Shown here: piece after piece, positions 17,029-27,400 of the stretch
How positions within the stretch are numbered: the stretch's first letter is position 1
Layout: every line of letters starts with the position of its first letter
Program-made: the position numbers and the translations under genes
DNA from: Rhodobiaceae bacterium
Lineage (GTDB): Bacteria > Pseudomonadota > Alphaproteobacteria > Rhizobiales > Tepidamorphaceae
DNA: 64,000 nucleotides
Assembly: GCA_020637855.1 (NCBI GenBank)
Contig: JACKJR010000002.1
Location: 372,001-436,000 of the forward strand
Direction: 5' to 3'
The notes under the pieces: generated by a model
What the model saw: the letters and a program-made list of their open reading frames with translations, nothing else
Told to the model about the DNA's origin: nothing
Database searches by the model: none

Positions 17029-18108
17029 ATGCTGACGCGCCCGCAATCACAATCGAACACCACAGCCGGATTTACCGAGCCGGTACACATCACCGGCATT
17101 GCGACCGCAGTTCCAGAAACCAGAATCCTGCAGGGCACTTTTGCCGCCAGCGCGCAGAACATGTTTCCGCAGTTCCGCCGGCTCGACCGGCTCTATGGAA
17201 ATACCGGCATCGAGTCGCGTCGCGTCTGCATGCCGTGGGACTGGTATTTTCAGCCCCATAGCTGGAGCGAACGCACCGAAGCCTTTCACGAGCACGCGCT
17301 GAACCTGCTGGAGCAGGCAGCCGTGAACGCGATCGCCGATGCCGGCCTCAAGCCGCATGACATCGACGCCATCGTCACCAATACCGTAACCGGTCTCGCG
17401 ATACCCAGCCTCGACGCTGAGCTTGCCAACCGCATCGCATTCCGCCCTGACATCGAGCGTCTTCCGATCTTCGGCATCGGCTGCGGCGGTGGCGTCGCCG
17501 GCCTGTCGCGTGCCGCGCGTATGGCAATCGGAAGCCGGAAAGTCCTGTTCCTGACGGTAGACCTGTGCAGCCTGGCTTTCCGCACCAGCGATCCGTCCAT
17601 AGAGATGTTCGTCGCGTGCGCCCTGTTCGGTGACGGGGCTGCCGGCATCGTGCTGGAAGCCGGAGGAAAAGACAGCGGCAAGGCCGAACTGATCGCGACC
17701 GGCGAGCACATGTGGCAGGGCACCCAGCGCATCATGGGCTGGGACATTGAAGGCGACGGTTTCGCCGTGGTTCTCAGCCCCGACCTTCCGGCACACCTCA
17801 GCGCATCCCTTGAAGGCCCGCTTGCCGCCTTCCTCGCCCGAAACGCGGTGAGCCTGTCCGATCTGGACGGCTACCTGTTCCATCCCGGCGGCAAACGTGT
17901 CCTCGACGCGCTGCAGGGGCTCCTGTCACTATCCGACAGCGATATCGCCTATTCGCGCAGCATCCTGCGCGACTATGGCAACATGTCATCGGCAACGGCA
18001 CTGTTCGTGCTGAAGTCGGCACTCGACAGCGGTGCGGCGGGCAAACACCTTCTGGCGGCCTTCGGCCCCGGCTTCAGTGCCTATTTCGCGTTGCTAGACA
18101 TCGCCTGA
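17029..18108 (+). CDS. Type III polyketide synthase (chalcone synthase-like)
   Basis: A 359-residue thiolase-fold enzyme with an intact catalytic triad: Cys152 (GIGCGGGVAGLSRA), His285 (LFHPGG) and Asn318 (YGNMSS). The closing AFGPGFSAY matches the conserved GFGPG loop. It should condense malonyl-CoA units on an acyl-CoA starter to give alkylresorcinols, alkylpyrones or a related aromatic. It ends 4 bases from the convergent flavoprotein gene, and together with that gene and the ICMT-like methyltransferase makes a typical bacterial type III PKS locus. The N-terminal 15 residues are polar and may be variable. Confidence 0.92.
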   Translation: MLTRPQSQSNTTAGFTEPVHITGIATAVPETRILQGTFAASAQNMFPQFRRLDRLYGNTGIESRRVCMPWDWYFQPHSWSERTEAFHEHALNLLEQAAVNAIADAGLKPHDIDAIVTNTVTGLAIPSLDAELANRIAFRPDIERLPIFGIGCGGGVAGLSRAARMAIGSRKVLFLTVDLCSLAFRTSDPSIEMFVACALFGDGAAGIVLEAGGKDSGKAELIATGEHMWQGTQRIMGWDIEGDGFAVVLSPDLPAHLSASLEGPLAAFLARNAVSLSDLDGYLFHPGGKRVLDALQGLLSLSDSDIAYSRSILRDYGNMSSATALFVLKSALDSGAAGKHLLAAFGPGFSAYFALLDIA

Positions 18109-18112
18109 GGCA

Positions 18113-19210
18113 TCACACCCCGGCGAGCCGCGTTCGCTGCGAAAGCCAGGTCGCAATACCGGGAAACATGCGCACGGACCCGATCGCGACTTTGCGCCCG
18201 TAAGCATTGCCGAAAACAGCCTGAACCGCCGACGCCCAGCCGAACTGCGCCCTCAGCTTGTGCAGAAACCCCTCCTGGAATGCATCTGCCGGCTGACCGC
18301 GCAGCATGGCCTCTGCGGCATCGATACCCGACTTCAGGGCAATGGAGGTTCCATCGCCAGCTAGTGGGGGAATGACGGCAAGCTGGTCGCCGAGCGGGTA
18401 GATCTGCGGTGCGATCTCATCCCGCCGCATATAACCGAACGGCAACGCGGACACGGTCGCCGGCTTGTCGAATTCCGGTCTTGCGCCACGCAGCACATCC
18501 GCCAACGCAGTCGAGCGGCCCGACAGAATGGCAAGCTGCTGCCTCCAGCATCCCGCGCTTTCGCGCATCAAGGCTTCTTCGGCGAGCCAGCACACGGTCA
18601 TGCCCCCGCCCTCGATGAGACAGGCGCCCGCGTATCCGCCATCGTACAGAGCAAGCTGAACCACGCCATCCAGCATCTGCCGGGCGCATTCACCCGCTTT
18701 GAATGTCATCTTGTATGCCGTTGGTCCGTCACCGTGCCGTGGAAAGCAACGCAGATTGTGCTTGCCGGTTGCAAGTGCGGCGCAACCACCGTGCAGCACC
18801 CTGTCGCCCGTCCTGACCCGGATCATGCCGTTCGCCGGCTCGACAGCCTTGACTGTTTGCCCGCGCATGACATGGACGCCAGCTTCCACACATGCGCCAA
18901 GCAGGTCTTCATCCAACCGCAGGCGCGACATGCCCAACCCCGAAAAGCCGAGCGGTGCGTCAGCCGCCCTGTCGGCAACGGCCATGCGAAAGGTGCCAAT
19001 CCTGTGCCCGTCAAGATGCTCGGGATCGAGTCCGAGCCGTTCCAGCAGCACCAGTGCCTCTGCACTGAGAAAATCGCCGCAGACCTTGGGTTGCGCATTG
19101 CGGGTGCGTTCGATCAGGGCAACCCGTTTGCCTGCGCGCGCCAGCGTCATCGCAAACGCGCAACCCGCGAGACTGCCGCCAACCACGATGGCATCATACG
19201 TCGTGCTCAT
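18113..19210 (-). CDS. FAD-dependent oxidoreductase (geranylgeranyl reductase/monooxygenase-like)
   Basis: A 365-residue flavoprotein. The N-terminal Rossmann motif is AIVVGGSLAGCAFAMTLARA, and a second FAD contact lies around YPLGDQLAVIPPLAGDGTS. The KVCGDFLSAEA segment resembles the P-x-x-C-G-x-x-L region of geranylgeranyl reductase-like enzymes. In comparable loci the flavoprotein hydroxylates the polyketide ring. Its ATG overlaps the stop of the methyltransferase gene (ATGA, 19207-19210), so the two are translationally coupled. It is the last gene of a four-gene minus-strand operon. Confidence 0.82.
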   Translation of the reverse strand: MSTTYDAIVVGGSLAGCAFAMTLARAGKRVALIERTRNAQPKVCGDFLSAEALVLLERLGLDPEHLDGHRIGTFRMAVADRAADAPLGFSGLGMSRLRLDEDLLGACVEAGVHVMRGQTVKAVEPANGMIRVRTGDRVLHGGCAALATGKHNLRCFPRHGDGPTAYKMTFKAGECARQMLDGVVQLALYDGGYAGACLIEGGGMTVCWLAEEALMRESAGCWRQQLAILSGRSTALADVLRGARPEFDKPATVSALPFGYMRRDEIAPQIYPLGDQLAVIPPLAGDGTSIALKSGIDAAEAMLRGQPADAFQEGFLHKLRAQFGWASAVQAVFGNAYGRKVAIGSVRMFPGIATWLSQRTRLAGV

Positions 19211-19731
19211 TGCCGCTCTCCGGCTGCACGGCGTTCCGCAAGGGCGTCATCTTCAAGCACGATCTTGTAACGGATCACTGCAATCCAGATTGCAGTCATG
19301 ATGAGGGACACCGCGACTGCACCGAAAACAAGCGGCAGCAAAGCCGTCTCCACGATGGTCACTGCGTAGTTCGGATGGCGCGTGAAGCGATAGGGGCCGC
19401 GCCTCTCGATGGCGGCACCGTCGAGCGTGTAGATACGATGCGTCCAATACCGCCCAAGCGTCCCGATCACCCAGTACCGCACCGCCTGCACCACCAGATA
19501 CGCAACAGCAAGAACAGGCTGCATGGCAGCGTCGGCGGGAACTAGAAAGAACAGCGCCGCGATCCAGGCAAGGTGCGTGACGGCAACGACCGGATAATAG
19601 GCCGCGCCCGCTTCACGCGCGCCCTGCGCAACGAGGCGGCGGGTGTTCCTGGCCGAGTGAAGTTCCTCCAGCCCGCGCTGGACGAGAACCAGCAATGCCG
19701 CAATCTGCGGCCAGCCAAAGAAATCCGGCAA
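19207..19731 (-). CDS. Isoprenylcysteine carboxyl methyltransferase-like membrane protein
   Basis: A 174-residue membrane protein with four or five hydrophobic segments. The C-terminal motif RRGPYRFTRHPNYAVTIVE followed by LLPLVFGA and VLEDDAL is the S-adenosylmethionine site of the ICMT/PEMT family. BpsB-type relatives next to type III PKS genes O-methylate alkylpyrones. No in-frame ATG gives a normal length. A TTG at 19731 preceded by GAGGGACAGGGG is the best start and yields (M)PDFFGWPQIAAL. Unstarted frame continues upstream into mgsA and is unlikely to be translated. Confidence 0.75.
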   Translation of the reverse strand: MPDFFGWPQIAALLVLVQRGLEELHSARNTRRLVAQGAREAGAAYYPVVAVTHLAWIAALFFLVPADAAMQPVLAVAYLVVQAVRYWVIGTLGRYWTHRIYTLDGAAIERRGPYRFTRHPNYAVTIVETALLPLVFGAVAVSLIMTAIWIAVIRYKIVLEDDALAERRAAGERQ

Positions 19732-19753
19732 TGCCCCTGTCCCTCGTTCTATC

Positions 19754-20161
19754 TCAACCGCGCGCCAGCGCGTCGAGAATGATGTTCGCCGTGGCCGGGC
19801 TGCAGGCCATCGGCAGATCGTAGACGACCGCAAGCCGCGTCAGCGCCTTCACGTCGACATCATGCGGCATCGGCGACAGCGGATCGGTGAAGAATATCAG
19901 CGCATCGAGATATCCGTCTGCGATCATCCCGCCGATCTGCTGATCTCCGCCCAGCGGCCCGCTCTTCATCCGCGTCACCGCAAGTCCGGGATAGGCTTTC
20001 AGAAGCTCACCTCCCGTCGTCCCCGTCGCGACGATCCGCGCGTTTTCCAGCACCGCCAGATGCCGCCCGGCCCAGGCGACCATGTCGTCCTTCTTGGCGT
20101 CATGGGCGATCAGCGCGATGCGCACACCGCCTTCGGCTTCGGAAAAACCCTGGGGCGTCAT
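19754..20161 (-). CDS. mgsA: Methylglyoxal synthase
   Basis: A 135-residue enzyme that converts dihydroxyacetone phosphate to methylglyoxal and phosphate. Family residues are present: His20 ([10 protein letters not shown]), the phosphate loop ATGTTGG (45-51), catalytic Asp73 in [16 protein letters not shown] (90-95) and His100. The length is close to the E. coli enzyme. Its ATG shares one base with the SDR stop (TGATG), and the ICMT-like start is 22 bases downstream, so it lies inside the operon beside the type III PKS. That setting is unusual for a gene of central carbon overflow. Confidence 0.92.
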   Translation of the reverse strand: MTPQGFSEAEGGVRIALIAHDAKKDDMVAWAGRHLAVLENARIVATGTTGGELLKAYPGLAVTRMKSGPLGGDQQIGGMIADGYLDALIFFTDPLSPMPHDVDVKALTRLAVVYDLPMACSPATANIILDALARG

Positions 20162-20859
20162 CAAAACGTCTCCACCCAGGGGCGGACCGCGATCTCAGCC
20201 GACCACGCGGACCGGTCTTGCCTAACCAGCGCGAGATAGGTCTGCGCGATGGCATCGGGATCGAGCATGGAATCGGGTTTGTCAGCCGGCTCGGTGCGCC
20301 CGGGGTTGCGGATCCCCCCGTCGATGTTGATCCATGCGACATGTATCCCCTTGGGATGCAGTTCGCGTGACATCGATTGCGCAAGCCCGCGCTGGGCGAA
20401 CTTGCCCATGGCAAAGGGGGCGGACTGCGGATAGCCCTTCACGCCAGCGGAAGCGCCCGTGAACAGGATCGTGCCGCGCACGCCATTGTCCGGTTCCTGT
20501 TCCAGCATGATGCGCGCGGCTTCCTGGCCGATCAGAAACGAGCCATATGCCGTGACCATCAGCGCCTGCCGCACGTCTTCGGGATCAAGCTCCGCAACCG
20601 GCCCGCGCACCCGTGCCGAGGGGTGTGCGACTACCACGCGCAAGGGCCCTTCGATCCCGGCGAACAACTCTTCCACCGAAGCTGCGTTGGAAACGTCGCA
20701 CGCATGAACGGATGCCCCCGTTTCCACGGCCAACGGCGCCAGCTTGCCCACATCGCGCGCAGCAAGCGCGATCCGGTAGCCCTCACGCGCAAAAAGCCGC
20801 GCCAGCGAGGCCGAAAGTCCCGATCCAGCCCCGGCAATCAGTGCAACCGGTTTGCTCAT
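20161..20859 (-). CDS. Short-chain dehydrogenase/reductase
   Basis: A 232-residue SDR. The cofactor motif is [16 protein letters not shown] (GxGxxL variant) and the AxDVSN acidic turn follows. The usual catalytic Tyr-x-x-x-Lys is altered: the region reads [24 protein letters not shown], where Phe-Ala-Met-Gly-Lys replaces Tyr-x-x-x-Lys, so the Tyr is lost while the Lys is kept. This may reduce or change catalysis. It opens the operon with a strong GGAGG 7 bases upstream and overlaps mgsA by one base. The substrate is unknown. Confidence 0.78.
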   Translation of the reverse strand: MSKPVALIAGAGSGLSASLARLFAREGYRIALAARDVGKLAPLAVETGASVHACDVSNAASVEELFAGIEGPLRVVVAHPSARVRGPVAELDPEDVRQALMVTAYGSFLIGQEAARIMLEQEPDNGVRGTILFTGASAGVKGYPQSAPFAMGKFAQRGLAQSMSRELHPKGIHVAWINIDGGIRNPGRTEPADKPDSMLDPDAIAQTYLALVRQDRSAWSAEIAVRPWVETF

Positions 20860-20922
20860 GGCTGTTCCTCCCATTCTTTGCGAAACGAGTTTCTCCGATC
20901 CGGCAGCCTGCCGCAAACAGGA

Positions 20923-21840
20923 TCACTTGTAGAGTCGCCGCATCAGGATCGGCGTCAGGTACATCGAAATCTGGTAGCAGCCGAGAAACAGCAGGATGTT
21001 ATCGATCAGATCCGACGGCAGGACCGCCAGAAACAGCCCCATATTGCGGTTGCCCGCGACGATCGCATAGGCGACCCGCGCCGCACCCGTATTGCGCAGG
21101 GCCGCGAATGCTCCTGCCTGAAGTCCGAAGTTCATCGCCGCCGACAGCGCCAGCACGCCGGCAAGCTTGAGCGGCTCGTTCCACAAAGCAGGCCCGACGG
21201 CCGACATCAGGCCAATCACGACCACGGCCATGATGATGGCCGCAAGCCCGTCAAGCGCGAGATAGTTTTCCGGCTTCGGCGATTTCCACAAAAACGTCCG
21301 GATCGCGAATGCCGCCCCGACCGCAACCGCGATTATGACGAGCAGGCGCAACGAAACGGCAAACACCAGACCAAGCGAGTCTGCCGCCGGCGAAAGCCAC
21401 AACGCCGGCACGACCGTTACCGGCAGCAAGGCCGTGCCGATGACCAGCAGCCGCAAGGCGGGCGCGGGCTCGTGCCCGGTCATGATGGTCAGGTTCGGAC
21501 TGCTGGACATGGGCGATGCCGCAACCATCAGGATCATCGCCAGGGCAAGCCCGCCGGATAACCCGGCAGCAAGACAGAAGACCGCCAGAAGACAGGGAAT
21601 CGCCAGCTGATATGCCAGCACCAGCGTGAAACTGGTGCCGATATCCCTCAACCCTCCGACAGCATCACGCGGCCCGATCCTGAGTGCGGAAAGAAAAAGC
21701 AGAAAGGCTATCATCTCGCCGGCAAACGGCTTGAGCGTATCCGCAAGGTCCGGCAGCAGAACGCCTGCGACAAGTCCGAGGATAAGCACAAACCGTCCGT
21801 GCTCGGCCACGCGCGACAAGACTGCCGATAGCCCGCCCAT
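20923..21840 (-). CDS. Bile acid:sodium symporter-like (BASS) transporter
   Basis: A 305-residue membrane protein with about nine or ten hydrophobic segments. Features include FLLFLSALRIGPRDAVGGLR near the first helix pair, MVAASPMSSSPNLTIMTG, and VAGNRNMGLFLAVLP in the crossover region, all consistent with the BASS/arsenite-permease-related fold. Transport of organic anions with Na+ is usual for the family. The start at 21840 has GGGGGAA upstream. Earlier in-frame starts would add a basic leader. It is 63 bases upstream of the SDR and on the same strand, so it could be the first gene of that operon, but a separate promoter is possible. Confidence 0.7.
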   Translation of the reverse strand: MGGLSAVLSRVAEHGRFVLILGLVAGVLLPDLADTLKPFAGEMIAFLLFLSALRIGPRDAVGGLRDIGTSFTLVLAYQLAIPCLLAVFCLAAGLSGGLALAMILMVAASPMSSSPNLTIMTGHEPAPALRLLVIGTALLPVTVVPALWLSPAADSLGLVFAVSLRLLVIIAVAVGAAFAIRTFLWKSPKPENYLALDGLAAIIMAVVVIGLMSAVGPALWNEPLKLAGVLALSAAMNFGLQAGAFAALRNTGAARVAYAIVAGNRNMGLFLAVLPSDLIDNILLFLGCYQISMYLTPILMRRLYK

Positions 21841-22016
21841 GCAGGTTCCCCCGTTGCGGCAGCACTGCCGCTCTTTCCTTGCCGGGAAACTAGCGCGGCC
21901 GAAGTTCACATGTCGAACCACAATCGGGTATGGCGGCTGTGTGCCACTCCCTCTTGCGCAAGCCTGGCACCTCGCTCACTCTCGCAGATCAACGAGAGCG
22001 TGAAGGGCAAGCGTGC

Positions 22017-23177
22017 ATGACGAGCGTTGCGGAAACGGTATCTATCCTGGCCGATCTGGTAGCCTTCCCGACCGTATCCTGCGACGGCAACCTGGAACTG
22101 ATTGCCTATGCCTCGGAGAAGCTCAGCGAGGCAGGTGCACACGTTTCCCTTATGACCGACGCAAGCGGTCACAAGGCCAATCTGTTCGCCACCCTTGGCC
22201 CGGAAGGAGACGGCGGTATCGTGCTCTCCGGCCATACAGATGTCGTTCCCGTCGAGGGACAGGTATGGTCGTCGGACCCGTTCGTACTGCGTGAATCCGA
22301 CGGCCTGCTCTACGGGCGCGGCACCTGCGACATGAAGGGCTTCATTGCCGCATCGCTGGCCATGGCCCCGCGCTACGCAGAACTGGAACTAACCCGTCCA
22401 TTGCACTTTGCTTTTACCTATGACGAGGAAACCGGCTGCCTCGGCGGCCAGCATCTGGTGCGCGAACTCGTTGGGCATGGCATCAAGCCATCGGTCGCCA
22501 TCGTTGGCGAACCAACCGACATGCGCATCATCGAGGGCCACAAGGGCTGCTACGAATACGAGACCGTCTTCACAGGTCTGGAAGGACATGGTTCGGCACC
22601 GGACCGCGGCGTCAATGCGGTCGAATATGCCGTGCGCTATATCTCCAAGCTCATGGAATTGCAGGCAGCGCTGAAAGAAAATGCGCCACAGGGAAATCGC
22701 TTCGATCCGCCCTGGACCACGCTTCAGGTCGGCCGCATCAATGGCGGCAACGCACGCAACACGATCGCCGGCGTCTGCACCGTGGATTGGGAAATGCGCC
22801 CGGTCCGCAACGCCGATGCGAAATTCGTCAAGTCCGGCATCGAAGCCTACCGCGACGAAGTGCTGCTGCCGGCCATGCGGGCTGTCCACCCCGACGCCGA
22901 CATCCTGACCCACGTCATTGGCGAAGTCTGCGGGCTTGAGCCTGCCGATGACAACGAGGCACGCCGAATTGTCTCGGAGCTCGTTGGCGACAACGATGCC
23001 GACGTCGTTTCCTTCGGCACCGAAGCCGGACTTTTTCAGGAAATCGGAATGTCGGTCGTCGTCTGCGGCCCGGGCTCGATCTCACAGGCCCACAAACCCG
23101 ACGAATACATCGCGACAGAACAGTTGCAGCGCTGCCTCGACATGCTGGAAGGATTGACCGTAAGACTTGCTGCGTGA
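22017..23177 (+). CDS. argE: Acetylornithine deacetylase
   Basis: A 386-residue M20-family peptidase-fold enzyme. Metal ligands are His73 (SGHTDVVPVEG), Asp105 (GRGTCDMKG) and Glu137-138 (DEETGC), and EPTDMRIIEGHKGC follows. This combination is characteristic of ArgE, which removes acetate from N-acetyl-L-ornithine in arginine synthesis. The start at 22017 has AAGGG about 9 bases upstream. No other arginine genes are near. A paralogous role in hydrolysing another N-acyl amino acid is possible. It is unlinked by operon to the RND genes downstream (130-base gap). Confidence 0.85.
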   Translation: MTSVAETVSILADLVAFPTVSCDGNLELIAYASEKLSEAGAHVSLMTDASGHKANLFATLGPEGDGGIVLSGHTDVVPVEGQVWSSDPFVLRESDGLLYGRGTCDMKGFIAASLAMAPRYAELELTRPLHFAFTYDEETGCLGGQHLVRELVGHGIKPSVAIVGEPTDMRIIEGHKGCYEYETVFTGLEGHGSAPDRGVNAVEYAVRYISKLMELQAALKENAPQGNRFDPPWTTLQVGRINGGNARNTIAGVCTVDWEMRPVRNADAKFVKSGIEAYRDEVLLPAMRAVHPDADILTHVIGEVCGLEPADDNEARRIVSELVGDNDADVVSFGTEAGLFQEIGMSVVVCGPGSISQAHKPDEYIATEQLQRCLDMLEGLTVRLAA

Positions 23178-23307
23178 GTGCGTGTAAGGACTGGGCGACC
23201 GTATCGATAACCCTATTTCATATGCCGCCCCTACGCCCTGTTCTCGCCGCACGAGACGTGCAGTAGAGTGCAATTAAGAATTTTCCCGGCCATTTGCGGC
23301 TGGATCC

Positions 23308-24408
23308 ATGAATCGGACCCTGATGTCGACATTTCGGCAACTGCTTCTGATAGCCATGCTCGCCGCTGTTGCCTTCGGTGGTTACCAGGCATGGCAAAGC
23401 TATGCAGCTTCACGCGCGGATACCGCCTCGGAGCAGAATGGCGGCGGGACGATGCTTGTCGAGGTGCGGCCCGCTTCCCGGCATACAATGTCGACGACCG
23501 TCGAGGCTGTCGGATCCACCATCGCCGCCCAGTCGATCGAAATCGTTTCGCTGGCTGAAGGACGCATCCACGGTCTTCTGTTCCGTTCGGGCCAAAAAGT
23601 TTCGCAAGGCGACGAGCTTGTCGAACTCGACCGCGACATGCAGGACGCCGACGCCACCGAAGCCGAAGCCGCGCTTGTCCGCATCAAGGCCGAGCTGGAA
23701 CGCGCGCAAAGCCTGTTCGGAAGCAAGATCGTAGCCGCGTCGAGGGTCGAGGAGCTGACCGCGCAACTGGCTGCGGCCGAAGCCGAGCTCAAACGCGCCC
23801 GCCGCCAGCTTGCCGACCGCACGATCCGTGCGCCTTTTGCGGGCACGGTCGGGCTGAACCGGGTCGATATCGGAGCCCGCATTACCGAAGACACCGTGAT
23901 CACCACCCTCGACGACCTGTCGCATGTGAAGGTCGAGTTCACCGTGCCGGAAAACCTGTTCGGCATCGCACGTATCGGCCAGATCGTGGAGGCGCGCACC
24001 GCCGCCTACCCTGACCGCGTGTTTACCGGCAAGGTGGTTGAAATCGACAGCCGGATCGATGCGGCCAGCCGTGCCTTTCAGGTTCGTGCCGATCTTCCCA
24101 ATGAGGACGGTGCATTGCCGGCCGGCATGTTCATGCAAGTATCCATGTCGCTGACCGGAGGCGAGGCGACCGTCATCCCTGAGGAGGCGGTGATCGCAGA
24201 ATCCGGTGCAGCCTTCGTCTTCATTGTCGAGGATGGCAAGGCTTCCCGCCGGCAAATCGAAATCGGCCGCCGCGCTTTCGGCATCGTCGAGGTTGTTTCC
24301 GGCATCACCCCGGACACGCTGGTCGTTACGCGCGGCACAAGCAAACTGCGCAACGGGATGAGCGTGAAAGTGAAGGTCGCCGACGCGGGAACGGAGAGCG
24401 GGGGATGA
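23308..24408 (+). CDS. RND efflux periplasmic adaptor (membrane fusion protein)
   Basis: A 366-residue HlyD/MFP adaptor. Residues 10-30 are a signal anchor. Then come a lipoyl half-motif (LAEGRIHGLLFRSGQKVSQG), an alpha-hairpin rich in Glu/Ala, a second lipoyl half (RTIRAPFAGTVGLNRVDIG) and the beta-barrel domain. It bridges the inner-membrane pump to an outer-membrane channel. Its last 4 bases overlap the pump start (ATGA, 24405-24408). No outer-membrane channel gene is adjacent. An alternative start is the ATG at 23323. Neither has a strong ribosome binding site. Confidence 0.9.
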   Translation: MNRTLMSTFRQLLLIAMLAAVAFGGYQAWQSYAASRADTASEQNGGGTMLVEVRPASRHTMSTTVEAVGSTIAAQSIEIVSLAEGRIHGLLFRSGQKVSQGDELVELDRDMQDADATEAEAALVRIKAELERAQSLFGSKIVAASRVEELTAQLAAAEAELKRARRQLADRTIRAPFAGTVGLNRVDIGARITEDTVITTLDDLSHVKVEFTVPENLFGIARIGQIVEARTAAYPDRVFTGKVVEIDSRIDAASRAFQVRADLPNEDGALPAGMFMQVSMSLTGGEATVIPEEAVIAESGAAFVFIVEDGKASRRQIEIGRRAFGIVEVVSGITPDTLVVTRGTSKLRNGMSVKVKVADAGTESGG

Positions 24409-27400
24409 CGCTTTCGGAGTTCTCCGTCCGCCGCCCGGTTCTGGCCGGCGTGATCAGCATGCTGATCTTCGTACTCGGCATCTCCGGACTTCTCCAGCTG
24501 CCGATCCGCGAACTGCCCGACGTCGACGCCGCCGTTGTCTCCGTAACCACCACCTATACCGGTGCTTCACCCAGCGTTGTCGATACCGACATCACCGAAA
24601 TCATCGACGCGGCCGTTGCCGGCGTCAGCGGCGTCAAGACGATCGATTCGGAATCGCGACGCGGCCAAAGCCGGACGACCATTGAATTCGATCTCGGCCG
24701 TGACATCGATGACGCGGCCAGCGACATCCGCGATGCCGTCGCCCGCGTGCGCGCCCAATTACCCGAAGACGCCGACGAGCCCCAGGTCGCCAAGAACGAT
24801 GACGACGCGGATCCGGTCATGCGGCTTGCCGTCACTTCGGACCGCATGGGCCCGTCGGAAGTCACTGACTACATCGACCGTTTTCTCAAGGATCGGATCA
24901 CCACGATCGACGGTGTTTCCAACGTGCGCATCTACGGCGAGCGCAAGCCGGCGATCCGCATCTGGCTGAACCGCCGCGCCATGGCGGCACGCAATGTCAC
25001 CGTGTCGGATGTCGAAGCAGCCCTGCGCAACGCCAATGTTGAGCTCCCCGCCGGTGAACTGGAATCGAACACCCGGCTTTTCACGATACGCCTCGACAGC
25101 CGCCTGACGAAGATCGAGCAGTTCCGTCAGATTGTCATCAAGCGCGTTGCCGGTTTCCCGATACGGCTGGCAACAATCGCCGACGTGCAGCCGGGGGTGG
25201 AGGATGATTCCACCATCGTACGCAACAACGGGGATGTCGCCGTCGGCATCGCCGTACAGCGCCAGTCGCAATCAAACACGATCAAGATTTCGAACGCCGT
25301 ACGGGCGGAAATCGAGCGCCTGCGCGAAGTCCTGCCCCCGGGAATGGATATTTCGGTTGGCTCCGATGATGCGCTGTTCGTCGCCGCATCGATCCGTGAA
25401 GTGGCAACCGCGCTCGCGATCTCGCTTGTTCTGGTGATCCTGGTAATTCTGCTGTTCCTGCGCTCGGTCCGCGCAACGCTTATTCCCGCGATCACCATTC
25501 CGGTTTCGCTTTCAGGTTGTTTCTTCCTGATCTGGGTTCTCGGGTTCTCGATCAACGTGCTGACACTACTGGCGCTGATCCTGGCGATCGGCCTGGTCGT
25601 TGATGACGCCATCGTCCTGCTGGAGAACATCGAACGCAGGCTGGCGACAGGTGAATCCAAATTGAAGGCCTCCGTGCTCGGATCGCGTCAGGTGACCTTC
25701 GCCATCATCGCCACATCCGTCACGCTGATCGCAGTTTTCGTACCGATTTCCTTCCTCAAGGGCGCGGCAGGCCGGCTCTTCACCGAGTTCGGTTTCGTCA
25801 TGGCCAGCGCGGTCGTGATCTCGACCTTCGTATCGCTGACCGCCTGCCCTGCACTCGCTGCCAAGATCCTGAAATCCGGTGCCGCCATGAGCGAGGACGA
25901 AGCTCGCGAGGCGGCCCGCAAAAGTTTTGCCGGGCGCTGGTACCGGCCGGCTCTGGAAAAGGCGATTCAAGCACCGCTGGTCGTTGTGTCGCTGGCGCTG
26001 GTGTTCTCCGCAGCAGGCTTCCTCGCCTACGAAGACCTCCCGCGCGAACTCTCGCCCAGCGAGGACCGCAGCGTCCTGTTCATCCCGCTCACCGCGCCCC
26101 AGGGCAGCACGCTTGCCTATACCGACGCCGAGGCAAAACGGCTTGAGGACCAGATCAACGCCATCCGGGAAGATCTCGGCATCCACACGGTTTTCGTCTT
26201 CTCCGGAAGCAGGAATCGCCCCTTCCGCTCCTTCATCGTGCTGCGGCTGGAGCCATGGGACCAGCGCGCGCTGAGCCATCGGGAAATCATGCAGAAACTG
26301 GTGCCGTTCACGCGCGAACTCGCCGGAGCCCGTGGTTTTCCGGCAAGTCCATCCGGTCTGGGCCTGCGCGGCAACTCCACGCCGCTACGCGCAGTAATCG
26401 GCGGCGCCGATTTCGAGGACGTCAAGGCATGGTCGAATATCCTGCTCGAAAAAGCCGAGGCAAATCCGAACCTGCGCAACGTCGAGCTCGACTTTGAGGA
26501 AAACCAGCCGCAGATCAGCCTGACACTCGATCGTGAAAAGGCAAATGATCTGGGTATTGACGTGACCACGCTCGCGGCAACGCTTCAGGCCATGTTCGCG
26601 TCGCGCGAAGTCACCACCTATATCGACCGCGGGCGGGAGTATCCCGTCATCCTGCAGGCCTCCGCCGGTGACCGGCGTACGCCCAACGATATCGGCAACG
26701 TCTTCCTTCGCGGCGGTGACGGCAAGTCTCTGGTGCCCTTGTCCGCCCTCGTATCGCTTAAGGAAACCACGGAAGCCCCGTCGCTGCGCCGTTACAACCG
26801 CCTGCCATCGATCACGCTTCAGGCAGCACTTGCCGACGGTTACACATTGGGTCAGGCCATCGATTTCATTGTGGACACTGCAGCCGAGTCGCTGCCGCCC
26901 GAAGCCAAGATAAGCTTCTCGGGCCAATCACAGCAGTATCAGGAAACCTCAAGCGGCGTCGCAGTTACCTTCGTGCTCGCGATACTTATCGTTTTCCTCG
27001 TTCTGGCAGGACAGTTCGAGAGCTTCATCCAACCGATGGTTATCATGTTGAGCGTACCGCTGGCCATTGCCGCGGCCGTGCTTGCCCTGTGGTTCGGCGG
27101 ACTGACACTCAACATCTACAGCCAGATCGGCATCATTCTCCTGATCGGCCTGATGGCCAAGAACGGCATCCTGATCGTGGAATTCGCCAACCAGCTTCGC
27201 GACGAAGGGCTTGAAGTGCGCGAGGCGGTGATCGAGGCTTCGATAATCCGCTTGCGTCCCATCATCATGACAGTCGTGTCGACCGTCTTTGGCGCTATTC
27301 CGCTGGTTGTGGCAACGGGAGCGGGCGCCGAAAGCCGCCAGGCCATCGGCACGGTAATCATCGGAGGGCTGGCAATCGCCAGCATCCTCACGCTGTTCCT

